Positions 32,646-43,649 of a stretch of DNA of 64,000 nucleotides are shown here, in pieces; the stretch's first letter is position 1; each line of letters begins with the position of its first letter. Under the pieces are notes generated by a model, which searched no databases, was not told where the DNA came from, and worked only from the letters and a program-made list of their open reading frames with translations. Location: NCBI GenBank assembly GCA_029216955.1, contig JANAVB010006998.1, positions 3,164,192 to 3,228,191 on the forward strand, read 5' to 3'. The stretch comes from Iris pallida (lineage: Eukaryota > Streptophyta > Magnoliopsida > Asparagales > Iridaceae). Position numbers and translations under genes: made by a program.

Positions 32646-34469
32646 CTAATGAGGAGGATAAGGTTGCTTAATCCCTAACCTCTGGAGTTGATCCTTTTGC
32701 TTCAAAACTTCATACTGTGCTTTGAGCTCACGCACTGCTTGAATGGCTTCACTGGTTTGTGGAAGCACATTTGATTGAAAAGTTGTTGGTTGTACCGTAA
32801 TCTCCACCGGAGATGGTACATCTTCTGGAATGATGGGATCTGGAGATACAAAATTTTGGTTAACAGAAGGTTCATGGATATTCAAAGGTATATCAACCCC
32901 TTGGCTATCTTGAGTTGGCGCTGCTGTCTGAACCGGTGTTACAATTACTGGTTGAGTATTTTGCTGAGCCGTTATTATCTGGTGCATGCTTTGCATCATG
33001 TTAAGCATGTCTTTCAATGATTGCTCAACGGCAGCGAGACGTTGTTCTGTATTAACAGATGACGTCTCTGGTTCATCTCCAATAGCGTAGGATTCAACCT
33101 CTCTTGAAGATACATAAGGATTAGTATAGAAGTATGAATCAACACTATCAGTTTCGGACTCAAGAGATTGAGTACCCCCAGCTTCAGAATCAGAAGTTTG
33201 CAATTGTCTTTGTCTTCTTGATCGAGTATTCTGATATACTCCTTCAAAAGAATCAAGAATTCTGTTGAATTGTTGTTGACCTGGGGTTTGGAACGTGTTC
33301 CGTCTAGGACGTCGTCCTCTGTTGGTGTGAGATGCCATGTTGACTGATGCATATGACAACTCATCAGCTTGTTGTTGGGGCGCATTAAAATTTAATCGAT
33401 CAAAAACTGACCGTCTGGAAGCCGAGCAACAACATTTGATCACAATCTGGTGACACTCACAGTGATGATTTTCTTGGGAGAGTGTCACGGAAGATTGTCT
33501 ATTTTTACGCTTTTGTATTAGCAATTCACGTAAATCAGAAAGAGTAGAAGGAGTTGTCTTCTTTATTACATTTGGGGTAGCAAAACGTTTAGTCCCTTGT
33601 GTATAAAAAAGATTACTGGCTGTATTTGCAGAACCAAACTGTACATTTCTACGCGTTTGGAGTTGTGTGCACAAATTTTGAGATTTTTGAGCACGAAGGA
33701 CTCCATTTTCATTGCGTGTGATTTGTAGGTTTGGCACTTTGCGTAGAGCAGTATAAGAAGGTTGTTGGTGCAGAACTGAAGCTTTACCAACAACATTTTT
33801 ATGCTGTATGCATTTAGGTACATTCATATTAGATGTAAAAATATCATTACAAATTTTATCTACACTGTCACAGACAGGAGACTTACCTTTATGCGTAGAG
33901 CATAAAAATTGTTTATCTACCACGTCACAGACGAGAGATTTTCCTTTACACGAAGAGCGTAATTTATGTGTGTCTACCACGTCACAGACGGGAGACTTAT
34001 TTTTACACTTAGAAGCACAAGCATTAGAGTTTGCCTCATTACAAACGGGAGACTCGTTCTTATGCACCGAGCGTAAAATTTGGTTTTTACCCACTGGGCG
34101 TAAAACCTGATTATCTTCACCGTCACAGACGGAAGGTAACTTGCCACACTTAGAGTACAACGCTGAAGTAAGGACTGCCTCGTTACGAACGGGAGTCCAT
34201 ACGACAGGAGTGGGAAGAATTCCCTTGCGCTCAGAAGCAACAAAGAGATCAGAAGCTATTTTGGATTTAGGAATCCAAACTTTTCGTGCTTTACGAGATT
34301 TTTGAACATTGGAGCAGCGAGAACCACCCCCAGTTTGGAGCATCTCTTCATAAGCAGTCTGGTCGAAGTGTACAACCAGAGTCTTCTTTGTCGATCCAAT
34401 TGACACATCATCGTATTGAGCAATTACCTCCTCATCAGAGGAGAAGGTCGTCCCCAGCAGAGTCGCCAT
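32646..34469 (-). CDS. E4 N-terminal Gag-like ORF, left unit (607 aa)
   Basis: The frame begins MATLLGTTFSSDEE; these first codons are the primer-binding site itself (ATGGCGACTCTGCTGGGGA). About residues 110-230 hold repeated units with the motif KGKSPVCDVVD or variants, rich in Cys and Lys, about 25 residues each. Next are a basic region (TNRGRRPRRNTFQTPGQQQF), an acidic/serine stretch, a probable coiled coil (EQRLAAVEQSLKDMLNMMQS, then AIQAVRELKAQYEVLKQK), and a proline-rich end where a mutated Trp codon makes the stop. Long N-terminal extensions before gag are known in Tat/Ogre relatives. The function of this one is unknown. Confidence 0.74.
   Translation of the reverse strand: MATLLGTTFSSDEEVIAQYDDVSIGSTKKTLVVHFDQTAYEEMLQTGGGSRCSNVQKSRKARKVWIPKSKIASDLFVASERKGILPTPVVWTPVRNEAVLTSALYSKCGKLPSVCDGEDNQVLRPVGKNQILRSVHKNESPVCNEANSNACASKCKNKSPVCDVVDTHKLRSSCKGKSLVCDVVDKQFLCSTHKGKSPVCDSVDKICNDIFTSNMNVPKCIQHKNVVGKASVLHQQPSYTALRKVPNLQITRNENGVLRAQKSQNLCTQLQTRRNVQFGSANTASNLFYTQGTKRFATPNVIKKTTPSTLSDLRELLIQKRKNRQSSVTLSQENHHCECHQIVIKCCCSASRRSVFDRLNFNAPQQQADELSYASVNMASHTNRGRRPRRNTFQTPGQQQFNRILDSFEGVYQNTRSRRQRQLQTSDSEAGGTQSLESETDSVDSYFYTNPYVSSREVESYAIGDEPETSSVNTEQRLAAVEQSLKDMLNMMQSMHQIITAQQNTQPVIVTPVQTAAPTQDSQGVDIPLNIHEPSVNQNFVSPDPIIPEDVPSPVEITVQPTTFQSNVLPQTSEAIQAVRELKAQYEVLKQKDQLQRLGIKQPYPPH
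34452..34469 (-). promoter_or_regulatory. E4 primer-binding site, left unit
   Basis: The minus strand reads TGGCGACTCTGCTGGGGA four bases after the LTR end (from 34468). TGGCGACTC-type sites are known from Tat/Ogre elements and pair with a tRNA other than initiator Met, reported as tRNA-Arg for Ogre. The ATG of the Gag-like ORF overlaps it. In unit 2 (about 56970-56987) the first bases read TTGCGACTC. Confidence 0.72.
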
Positions 34470-34472
34470 TTT

Positions 34473-35573
34473 TGTTTCACTTAACAAAATGCCTGGAAAT
34501 CGGATTTTGAAAATAAAACGAAAAAAAGTACAAGAAGTACAAATTTGATTCTGGAAAGTATTGCTATGGAAGTCTGATCTGTAAATGATCACTTTGTTAC
34601 TTGGACCATACGATGATGATGAAGATCACTGCTAGAAGATGAACAATTGGAAGAACTAAGTCACCAGAAAGGTATCGACGCACTTGGGCACTGATGGCGA
34701 GACCGAATGCTTTCCTGCTTTGCTTCACTCTGTTCTGGAAGAAAAGTTGAAGAAGAATGCTCCAAAAATCAAAGTCTCTGGGCTCCGATCTCTATGTATT
34801 CTCTCCTTTCTCTCTCTATCTCATATGAGAAAAATCAGTCTATTTATAGACTTGGCTTCTTGTGCGTAAAAACTCAGCAAAAGTTCCGTCTTTACGCTAA
34901 TAACTGCCACCCATGATTGGAGTTATCCTCTGCATACATTGACACGTGTCCCATCATTTCAGTAAGAATAGGATATACGTACACACGTTCTTCGAGATAT
35001 GTGGCATGAAAGCCATGTAGGCAAACCACGTTCTGAATTGGTGAAGAAGAATAGGGCATAAAAATAACCCAAATATGCCCTGAGCGTAAAGTAGTAGACT
35101 AGGCGTACAATAGCCCTGATATAGACTTCCCGCGTAAAGTGGTTGTTAAATAACCTTGAGCGTAAAAGTAGCCCAAATAAACCTTACGCACACGTCAACC
35201 TTTGAGCGTAAAAACTCGTATAGTCTTCGTGCGTAAAAGAAGCCATATTATGAGCGTAAGATAGCTCAGTCCACATACTAAACGACAAATTGGTCTCTGT
35301 GTAAAACAAATTCCTTTGATTTCTGTGATATATGCCATCATTAAATCTTCGTGTCGGACTTTGCATTAAATGCAAGACTTGACAGCTTTGTCCAGCATAA
35401 AAGTGGCTAGCCTGTTCTGAGCGTAAAATCATTAGCTTTGACCCGGGCGTAAAATGATTAGCCTGCTTTAGGCGTAAAGTGATTAGCCTCTCTTAGGCGT
35501 AAATTGGATCAATTTGAATGGAATAATCCATCTCTTTGACTCATTCTTATGAAGCACTTTTTACGCTCCTACA
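34473..35573 (-). repeat. E4 LTR, middle copy shared by both units
   Basis: 1101 bases, with the same ends, TATA box (34840-34849) and GCGTAAA set as the left copy. It serves as 5' LTR of the left unit and 3' LTR of the right unit. No target-site duplication separates the units, as expected for recombination between LTRs. Confidence 0.92.
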
Positions 35574-35588
35574 AGACCCCCTTCAAAG
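35574..35588 (-). promoter_or_regulatory. E4 polypurine tract, right unit
   Basis: Identical to 22679-22693 and adjacent to the middle LTR. Confidence 0.85.
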
Positions 35589-35911
35589 TTTTCAAATATC
35601 CTCTAAATTTGAAACACTTTGAACAGAAGCGTAAAAGTTAAGATTTGACCAGTCAGCGTAAAATTTGGGATACTGAACAGTCATCCGCATAAAAGTGGGG
35701 ATATCCAACAGTCGACGTAAAAATCAAGAAATGGTGCCTGTCAATACTTAACCGTCATTATGAATTTTCTTCTCGAAACTTTTGAATTCTTCTTCATCTT
35801 CCCGAGCTTGCATTAATAATGAACAATTTCCCATAAGGAATATGAAAAGTCGATTTAATTTTATAAATAAGAAGAAAATTCTTCATCCTTGCTATTCATC
35901 CTCATATTGCC

Positions 35912-36166
35912 ATGGCACCCAAGAAAGAAATTAACAAGGAAGAGGCTCCGAGTTCAAGGGTTGATTTTAAGCGGGCACGTAACTTTGTAGAGTGCTTTGG
36001 ACTGACTCCAGCAGTCTTTAATCGAATCGATGGTGGTCCCTCTACTGCGTATGAAAGATCAGAAGATGTAGAAGCGTTTCTTAATCTGATGCGCCGCTCC
36101 GGAATTCGTAACATGCACGACTTAGATGCCTCCCTTCGTCAGCCCAACGAAGGAGAGAAAAAATAA
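35912..36166 (+). CDS. Antisense gene 1 of E4, right unit (84 aa)
   Basis: Same gene as 23017-23271 with a few substitutions. Here the text reads NLMRRSGIRNMHD, matching the E6 version (RRSGIHDM) better than the left unit (CRSRIRNM), so this copy is closer to the ancestral form. TATAAATA precedes it at about 35862. Confidence 0.7.
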   Translation: MAPKKEINKEEAPSSRVDFKRARNFVECFGLTPAVFNRIDGGPSTAYERSEDVEAFLNLMRRSGIRNMHDLDASLRQPNEGEKK

Positions 36167-36495
36167 TGTTTTATGTAGAAGTGTCGTCTATGTATTGTGA
36201 GTCTTTTATCTGTAGGGGTCTACTTCCCCCCCTTTTATAAATAAAATCTTGATATTGAACTCGTCTGTTGGTACATAGAATTGTTCAACACCTCTTTAAC
36301 TGCATTTATGGTTGTTTATTCTCAAGAGAAATAAAACAACACGTGGCATCTACCTTGTGGTCACGAGCGCCTTTTTAGTAGGATCTTTCCTGAAATAGAC
36401 TCATGCCAACCGTTTCCTCAACCCCTATAAATAGTTGAGTTAAAGAATGTTTTATACATTCTCATTCTCTCTCTTTCGAAGATAGCTTTTAGCAA

Positions 36496-37255
36496 ATGAT
36501 GATGCTTTCCGATGTTGTCTCTCTGTACGCCCGGTCGACAGACGTTGATTCAACAATTCTCAGAGCCGAATCATCTGACCTCAATGGTAAGTTTAATTCG
36601 TAAAACAATCGTCTGCCTTTGAACTTTTTTTTTTGTCGAAAACAGATGCCCATGAGTGTAAATCCTTGATAGACGTAGAATCTTATAGGTAAGATGCACG
36701 GGCGTAAAAGCCTTGTTGAATCATATGCTTTTGAAACATTGGCGTAAAAACTTTATTGAGTAAAGTGCGCGAGCATCAGTCTTTAATTAATCAGTAAGTG
36801 ACTGATGATACTACTGTTGTTTTCTGTTGTTCTCTGCAGAAGCTTGGCTGAAGAACTTTTCCAGAACCGGTATTGGCAACTTTGGCGCTGTGAGGAGTAT
36901 TCTTCTGACATCAGCATCAGGGAGCTCATGCGCTTTTGACGCGCAAATCAGACAACTCAAAACTTTTCGTGGGATAAAAAGGTCTTCCTCAGATGGTAGG
37001 AAGAGCTTTTATACACGGAAAGTTGGATGGTGGAGTCAACTCTATCCCGAGAAATTAGGTAGTAGAGTTCCTTTCACGGCAGGACTAGGAATTGTATCCC
37101 AATGCTGGATACATTCCTATCTCCTCCGAAAGGCCGCCACTTCTCCACCAATTGTATTGGCAGCAACACGTCTTCGGGCTGCCATACTCTGGGATTCTCC
37201 TCTCGTCCGAGAGAGAAGATCAGAGTTTGATTCCTTCTATTCTGGTTGCCATTGA
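36496..37255 (+). CDS. Antisense gene 2 of E4, right unit (spliced, 168 aa)
   Basis: Exons 36496-36586 and 36840-37255 join in frame across a GT-AG intron (36587-36839). It differs from the left unit at the end: the left-unit TGA is CGA here, and the frame runs on through RERRSEFDSFYSGCH. CGA to TGA is the change expected from loss of a methylated CpG, so the longer form is probably original. The promoter TATAAATAG is at about 36426. Function unknown. Confidence 0.66.
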
Positions 37256-38047
37256 GGCTCAGACAGTAAGGAATTGACACCAACAACGAATCCGATGAAG
37301 AAGATCCAAAGAAGAAATAGATCTCGATTAGGTCATCGTTGTTGTATTAGAATGAAAGTCCAAGATGTAATAGATTTCCATTATGATTTGTAAGAAAGTC
37401 TAAGAAATGTAATAGACTTTTATGATGAAATGAGAATGGAAATGATGGATCTTCGATGCTCAATGATTTGTATCTGGATATTTGTATCTATCCAGAAGTA
37501 ATATAGACATGATAGATAATAAAGTCTTGTTTTCTGTTTAGAGTATAAAATACTATCAGAGGTATTATGGACATGACAACATGTAAGAACTCAAAGAAAA
37601 AGTAGATTAATATGTATGCAGAGGTCAAAATGGATTTGATAGATAAGAAAAGCAAGCAGATTTAATATTTATTCAGAGGTTAAAAGAACGTGATAAATAA
37701 TAAATCCAATTTTCTATACCAACGGGTAAGATAGAAGATCAAAATTTCTCTCCAAAGAGATGAGTAGTCAGCTTAACCAAACCATGGTAGCTGGAGATTA
37801 AGAGGACAGATAGCATTGAGGATATATGCCAATATGAAATGAACCGACATAACTTTCGAGAAAAGAAAGAACAATTCAAGTATTCAATTCAAAAGTAAAT
37901 GAATGGATCTGTAATAAACGGACAAGCCTTTTCGGGAATGAAAGGTTATTTTCAATTTCAAAGACCGGTTCATTAATAGATCTCTCCTATTAAATATGTG
38001 AGAAATCTTTGTAACTTTTTATTCTTATTTCCACTCCTTTATTGGAA
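37256..38047. other. Spacer between antisense genes 2 and 3 (right unit)
   Basis: Near-identical to 24315-25150. No gene is visible. Confidence 0.5.
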
Positions 38048-38340
38048 ATGTCTTCCAAGGATATGCAGCAAAAGAATGAAGTCTCCAAGAAAGTTGAGGA
38101 CATCATTAAGACGTGCCCTATTGAACCAATTGTATCAGGTCCAACCGAAGTAGGCGAAAGCCCTTCTTCTCCCAAGCTACCACAAGACATCCTCGCTTTC
38201 TTAGTAGAGCCAGGGAAAACTCCTGAAGAAGAAGCGCTGAGGATGGCTGCCTGCAGGTTTTTATGAACTCAGGCAACTACGTCTTCGAAGCATTGGCTGA
38301 CTATGTATTCAATAAGGAAGACATCGGTCCTCATCCTTAA
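38048..38340 (+). pseudogene. Antisense gene 3 of E4, right unit (frameshifted)
   Basis: Matches 25151-25443, including the one-base loss that ends the direct frame at 38266. The C-terminal text (NYVFEALADYVFNKED) continues in the shifted frame to 38340. Confidence 0.62.
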
Positions 38341-38406
38341 TCCTTTATTTAGAATAAAAAATAAAAATAAAAAGAAATTTTATTTTCATTCTGTCTCCTC
38401 TCTTTT

Positions 38407-39760
38407 TTATACATAGTACTTCTTAAAAAATTTTCCATTGATCGGCATCATGAGTAAATCTCCATTGGGTTTTGATAACCGATAGGCGCCATTAGAAAAC
38501 ACGGTCTCAATTACATAAGGAACTTCCCATTTCGTTTGGAATTTCCCCTTGTTTTTGTGAGTCATAATCATCGGTCTTCGAACGGCTAAAACTAATTTGC
38601 CAATCTTGAATACCCTCTCTTTAACTTTACGGTTGAAAGTTCGAGATATACGGGCTTGATATAGCTCAATATGCTGTTGTGCTTGGAGACGCTTCTCGTC
38701 CAATCCTTCAAGTTCTTGGAGTCGTAAGCGATCATTGTTCTCTATAGTTAGCTCATTAGCAATAACTATTCGTAGAGATGGAATCTAGATTTTCAAGGAA
38801 AGAACAGCCTCACATCCATAAACCAATAAAAATGGTGTAAAACCAGTAGGAGTCCGGACTGTTGTTCGATAAGCCCATAAACATTCTCCAAGTTTCTCAT
38901 TCCAATCACGTTTATTAGAAGAGACAAACTTTTTAAGAAGTTTAATGATCGTCTTATTGAAGGCTTCGGCTAAACCATTGGCAGCTGGATTATAAGCCGT
39001 AGAAGCCATATTTTGAATTTGATTCTTATCACAGAACCGATAAAATGCCTGACTGGCAAATTATGGACCATTATCATGAATTATTCGTCGAGGAATCCCG
39101 AAGCGATAAATGACATGATGTTTGATAAAGATGATCACATTAGATGTTTTTACTTCAGTAAGGGGAACTGCTTCTGCCCACTTAGAAAAGTAATCGGTTA
39201 TAGCTAATATGAACCGATGTCCTTTAACAGAAGGAGGGTTAATAGGACCAATGACATCCATATCCCAAGCTTCGAAGGGCCAAGAAGCTGCTGTAGGATG
39301 TAAAAATTCAGAAGGTTGGTGAATAAAATCGGCATGAATCTGACATGCTTTATACCTTCTGACGTAATCCACAGCATCTGCTATCATGGAAGGCCAATAA
39401 TACCCCATTCTTCGAATGCGGTCCTGTAATTTTGGACCCGGTTGATGAGCACCATAGACACCATCATGAGCCTCACGGAGTGTCTGTTTAGCTTCACTTT
39501 CTGAGAGACAGCGCAGCAAGAGTCCATCATATGAGCGACGATATAACATATGTAAAGATGAATCATAATAGAATCGAACTGATCGTCTTTTAATTGATGC
39601 AATTTCTTTTGGATCTTCAGGTAAAATCCTATGAACCGCATAATCAATAAATGTAGTTCTCCAATCCCTCTGCTGAGAGCTTGATTCAGTAGTATAACTC
39701 TGTTCAATACACAAATTATTCTTGACACAGAATAGATCTCGGTCCAACAAAGTAATTGTA
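38407..39760 (-). pseudogene. E4 integrase, right unit
   Basis: More complete than the left unit: the frame from 40107 runs through the second RNase H into the core as far as IIHDNGP, then a CAA-to-TAA stop (39063). The zinc domain reads EAHDGVYGAHQPGPKL and RRYKACQIHAD, with Tyr for the first Cys. The catalytic Glu is in NGLAEAFNKTI (about 38970). The shared TAG after LSLKI falls at 38785. Confidence 0.84.
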
Positions 39761-40173
39761 TTTTGTCTTCGGATTGGAACAGCCAAATCTGCAGCTAGGC
39801 TAGCAAGAGCAACAACCTCCATATTCTGAGAACGTGGTACGAATTCAATGAAGAATCCTTTGAATGAAAGGACCAATTCGACTACTACTTGATGATAAGG
39901 GATGAGATCAGGATTTCTGACTTCATAGGTCCCTCTAACCTGATTAACAATCAGCTGAGAGTCTCCATAGGCTTCCAGAAATTCAATATTCAATTGTTTT
40001 GCACCTTGGAGACCAATCAATAGAGCATTATATTCTGCTATATTATTAGAGCATGATTCATTGAGAGAATAGGCACGGTATATGACCATTTTGTCAGGAG
40101 AAACCAAGATGATTCCTACCCCAGAGACAATATTACCTTTAGGTCCAACCCGTGATGCCCCGTCAAAATATAA
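39761..40173 (-). pseudogene. E4 second RNase H, right unit
   Basis: Reads FDGASRVGPKG, NNIAEYNALL, YGDSQLIVNQV, but ends VVALASLAADLA: the last catalytic Asp (ADAL in the left unit) has become Val. It follows the shared TAA after KNDIW. Confidence 0.82.
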
Positions 40174-41625
40174 TTACCATATGTCATTTTTTAAAGTCAT
40201 ATTGCAATCTACAACTTCATCTGGAATGTCCTTATATAACTTTGATGTTTCAGGTATAGGATGAGCAGCTAAGAAATCAGCTAATGCTTGACCTTTCACT
40301 AATTTTTGAGGTATATAAACCATGTCATAAGAAGTGAGCAGCATCGCCCAGGTAGCTAACCTAGAGTTAAGAATGCTCAGTTTTCTCATCAATACCCGAA
40401 TGGGATTTATTCTGGAGATGACATGGATAGTCTGTCCTGTCACATAATGTCTTGTCTTTTGGACAGCAAAAACCAAGGCCAGACATTCCTTTTCTACAGG
40501 AGTATACCTATGTTCAGCCCCGACCATCATTCGGCTAAGATAATAAATCGCTTGTTCATGCCCTATATCACTTTTTTGTGCAAGAAGAGCACCAAGTGAA
40601 TGATCCAAAGCTCGAACATATAGCAAAAATGGTCTTCCTATCACTGGAGGTACCAAAACAGGTGGATTTGTAAGATATTGCTTGATGTCATTAAAGGCTT
40701 TCTGACATGCTTCATCCCAAACAAATGATACACCCTTCTTCAATAGACGGGAGAAAGGCTGGTATCTTCCAGAGAGATTGGATATGAATCTCCTGATATA
40801 TGCAATGCGACCTTGGAAGCCACGGAGTTCTTTTAGATTACGTGGAGGACGTATTTCAAGAATTGCTTTAACCTTATCAGGATCAACATGGATACCCTGA
40901 GAAGTAATGACAAATCCTAAAAACTTGGCACTGGAAACCCGTAAGAAAGACTTAGTAGGGTTCATTTTCAATTGATGTTGGCGCAGCAATTCAAATACTG
41001 TCTTCAAATCTTGAATGTGATCATTTTTTGACCGACTCTTAACAGCAATGTCATCTACATAATATTCTACTATCTTCCATAGATGTTCTTGAAAGATGTT
41101 GCTCATGGACCGTTGATATGTGGCACCGGCATTTTTAAGACCAAATGGCATCACCGTATAGCAGTAAACCCTAAGGGGTGTACGAAAAGCGGTATGCTTC
41201 TCATCTTCTGGATGCATCTTAATTTGATTATATCCTGAGAATCAATCCATGAAAGACATGCGTTCAAAACCACATGTATTGTCTATCATAACATCAGTAA
41301 TTGGAAGTAGAAATTCGTCTTTTGGACAAGCTGCATTAAGATCTCAAAAATTTATGCAAACTCAGACTTTTCCGTTCTTCTTTATAACATGAATAATGTT
41401 GGCAACCCAATCAGGGTGTTGTTCTTCACGAACAAAACCACACATGATAAGCTTTTTGACTTCTGCTTCAATTGCATCCATCATATCTGGTCCAAAATGT
41501 CGTTGCTGTTGTTTTACAGGCTTAGCATTAGGAAGAATATTGAGTTTATGAGTAGCAACTTTGGGATCTAGACCTGACATATCCTCATAACTCCATACAA
41601 AAATATCAATTTATTCTTTGATGAG
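40174..41625 (-). pseudogene. E4 RT and first RNase H, right unit
   Basis: The open frames 41580-41362 and 41217-40174 are separated by a TGG-to-TGA-type stop in the Asp motif (MSFMD then stop, about 41244) and by another near 41344. The active site is EYYVDDIAVKS. The remainder is about 95 percent identical to the left unit. Confidence 0.86.
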
Positions 41626-42642
41626 TTTCATCAATTCTTCCTTTTCATCTTCAGAAAGATTCTTACTGATGAATATTGGTTTGGGCGTAGTTCCATCTCC
41701 AACGTCAATCTGGACAACCTCGTCCTCTGTAGGTGGTTGTCGTTGTTCAAAATGAAGTTCCCATTGAGTGTCCATCTATTGAGCCCAAGGATCATTCTCA
41801 AATGGTTCGGATTCACCATCAATTTGAACCATGTAAGCTGAAAATATTTGCTCAGATTCATCATAATAGTCTCCTTTAACACACGAGGAGTGAGAAATAT
41901 TAGATTCGATGAATTGGACTTCTTTTGAATCTGAGGATTGCGAAGAGCTAGAAGAGAATTCTTTTTGAATATCGCCATTAAACATATGGGACAGATTATA
42001 TCCCAATCCATGACGAGTTTTCTGGTAAAACGGATCACCACATAATGGTAGTCGTCTACCTTTGTCTTGATTGAAACATTGCATAGTCTTCAAATCATAT
42101 CCTATTTTCTGGATAATCTTGAGAGATTGTTGACTATATCTGTCAATTCGGATTCTTCCTTTATCTTTATCTCTTAAATCATCTATCTGAGCAACATGAA
42201 TATTTCTAACCAAGCTAAAAATAATTTGGCGCTTGTTTTTCTTATCAGACGGAACCACGAAATAAGATTCTTTGTGACGTCTATAAGTTACACAAGCTTG
42301 TGATGAAGCGGCTACAGGAAGAAGATAGGGAGAAGATGTTAGAAACCTTTGAGCATAAGGTCCAACATTGACATGAGAAGGAAAAGAATTTTCCTTATTG
42401 TCAATGTATAAGGTTTCCTCTGTGTCTATGTCGTCTTTATATTGATGACTTTGATTATCAGAAGATAAAGTCATTCTTTCAATAAACTTGACAGCCATAT
42501 ACTCGAAAAGGAAATCTTCATTGATGTTAAAAAGTAAAGAATGATCAATATTTATATCATTTACAATTTGACTGCTATGCTTCGGATTAATCACTAGTGG
42601 ACTATCATCCGTCTTCTGCGTAGATTTGCCAAGATTGACAAT
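41626..42642 (-). pseudogene. E4 linker before RT, right unit, cut by E5
   Basis: Open from 42645 to 41776 as one frame (FNINEDFLFEYMAVKF, GYDLKTMQCFNQDKGRRL, GLGYNLSHMFNGDI, ENDPWAQ), so here the left-unit stops near 29249 and 29013 are absent. It ends at the shared TAG. At 42643 the frame is cut by the Sirevirus and resumes at 52269. Confidence 0.78.
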
Positions 42643-42647
42643 CAATG
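42643..42647. repeat. Target-site duplication of E5 (caatg)
   Basis: caatg at 42643-42647 and 52264-52268. Removing E5 and one copy gives gacaatcaatggaggttctg, matching the left unit (gacaatcaaaggaggttctg). Confidence 0.94.
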
Positions 42648-43594
42648 TGTTGACACAAAGTCACAGTCAACCAAATATTGACTACATTGATTAAATAATA
42701 TCTGTATAAATTCAATACGACACACGACGTCTGCATTCAGTTCAGGACAGACAAAAGCTCAGTTTCCGACTCTCAGTGTATTTTTGAGTCTGTACTTTTA
42801 CATTTTATTGAGTCTAGAAATGTGTACTCTGAGTTATGCTGAGCTCTTGGAACTTAGTCTATAAGCCTACCCAAAATCCCAAGCTCCACCAAAACAAAAA
42901 TTGCTCACAAGTCCCACTTAGGACCACTCTGTGCTCTGGAGACAGAGTTCGGGCCGAACTCTGCCTCCACACAGAGTTCGGGCCGAACTCTGTCCCCTAG
43001 AAATCAGGAACCCTAATTTTAGGGTTAGCTGGTTGCTAGCTGTCCAACGGCCAAATTTTTGAATTTTTCTACCCGAATTCTGGTCGAATTCTGCCTCTAA
43101 AAATACTATAAATAGGGCATGAATTCTCTCATTTCAATTCACTCAATCTTCTCTTCTCTTCTCTCCTACAAGCTCAATAAGCCATACCCTTCCCATCTAC
43201 TAGCCACAAGCCTCCTAAGTCTCGAGTGCTCAGCATCTCTCAGTTAGGATTCTTGTGCAAGAGTCGAAGAAGTCGCTTGGACAATTCCAAGCAAATTGCC
43301 ACTGCGATCCTCTGTTAGAAGTTGACGTGCTCTTCTGAAGAAAAGGCACGGGTTGTAAACTACTATTTCACAAATAGTGGATTTAATCCTGAGCTAGAGT
43401 TCTCAGGCCTGGACTAGTCCTCCACGAGGGAAACCAGGTTAAAATCGCTGTGTTTGCGTATGCTCTTCTGCTCTTCATTTATTTTCCGCACTTTACTCTG
43501 ATTATTTATTGTTGGTGAAAGAGTTATTTTTAATTGGCTATTTTTCTATATAAACTCTATTCACCCCCCTCTAGAGTTGCCAAACTGTTCTTCA
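42648..43594 (+). repeat. E5 left LTR (947 bp)
   Basis: Starts TGTTGACAC and ends TGTTCTTCA. It contains TATAAATAG at about 43107 and, upstream of it, two tandem copies of an almost perfect 21-base palindrome (arms cagagttcgg/ccgaactctg, about 42940-42990). The start region downstream is C/T-rich (tcttctcttctctcc). Confidence 0.95.
42943..42992. promoter_or_regulatory. Paired palindromes in E5 left LTR promoter
   Basis: Two copies of the palindrome with arms cagagttcgg and ccgaactctg around a single central base, eight bases apart, lie about 115 bases upstream of the TATA box. Sirevirus promoters are known to be rich in palindromes. In the right LTR one arm has a single change (caaagttcgg). 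Confidence 0.8.
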
Positions 43595-43596
43595 AT

Positions 43597-43608
43597 TGGT
43601 ATCAGAGC
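43597..43608 (+). promoter_or_regulatory. E5 primer-binding site
   Basis: TGGTATCAGAGC, complementary to the 3' end of initiator methionine tRNA, two bases after the LTR. Confidence 0.95.
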
Positions 43609-43649
43609 TCTGTTCTCTTTATAAGGACTAACATCCTAAGAGCTGATCC

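Noticed and set aside
43597..43608. tRNA gene fragment
   Set aside because: It is the 12-base primer-binding site of E5. No full tRNA gene was recognised anywhere in the window.
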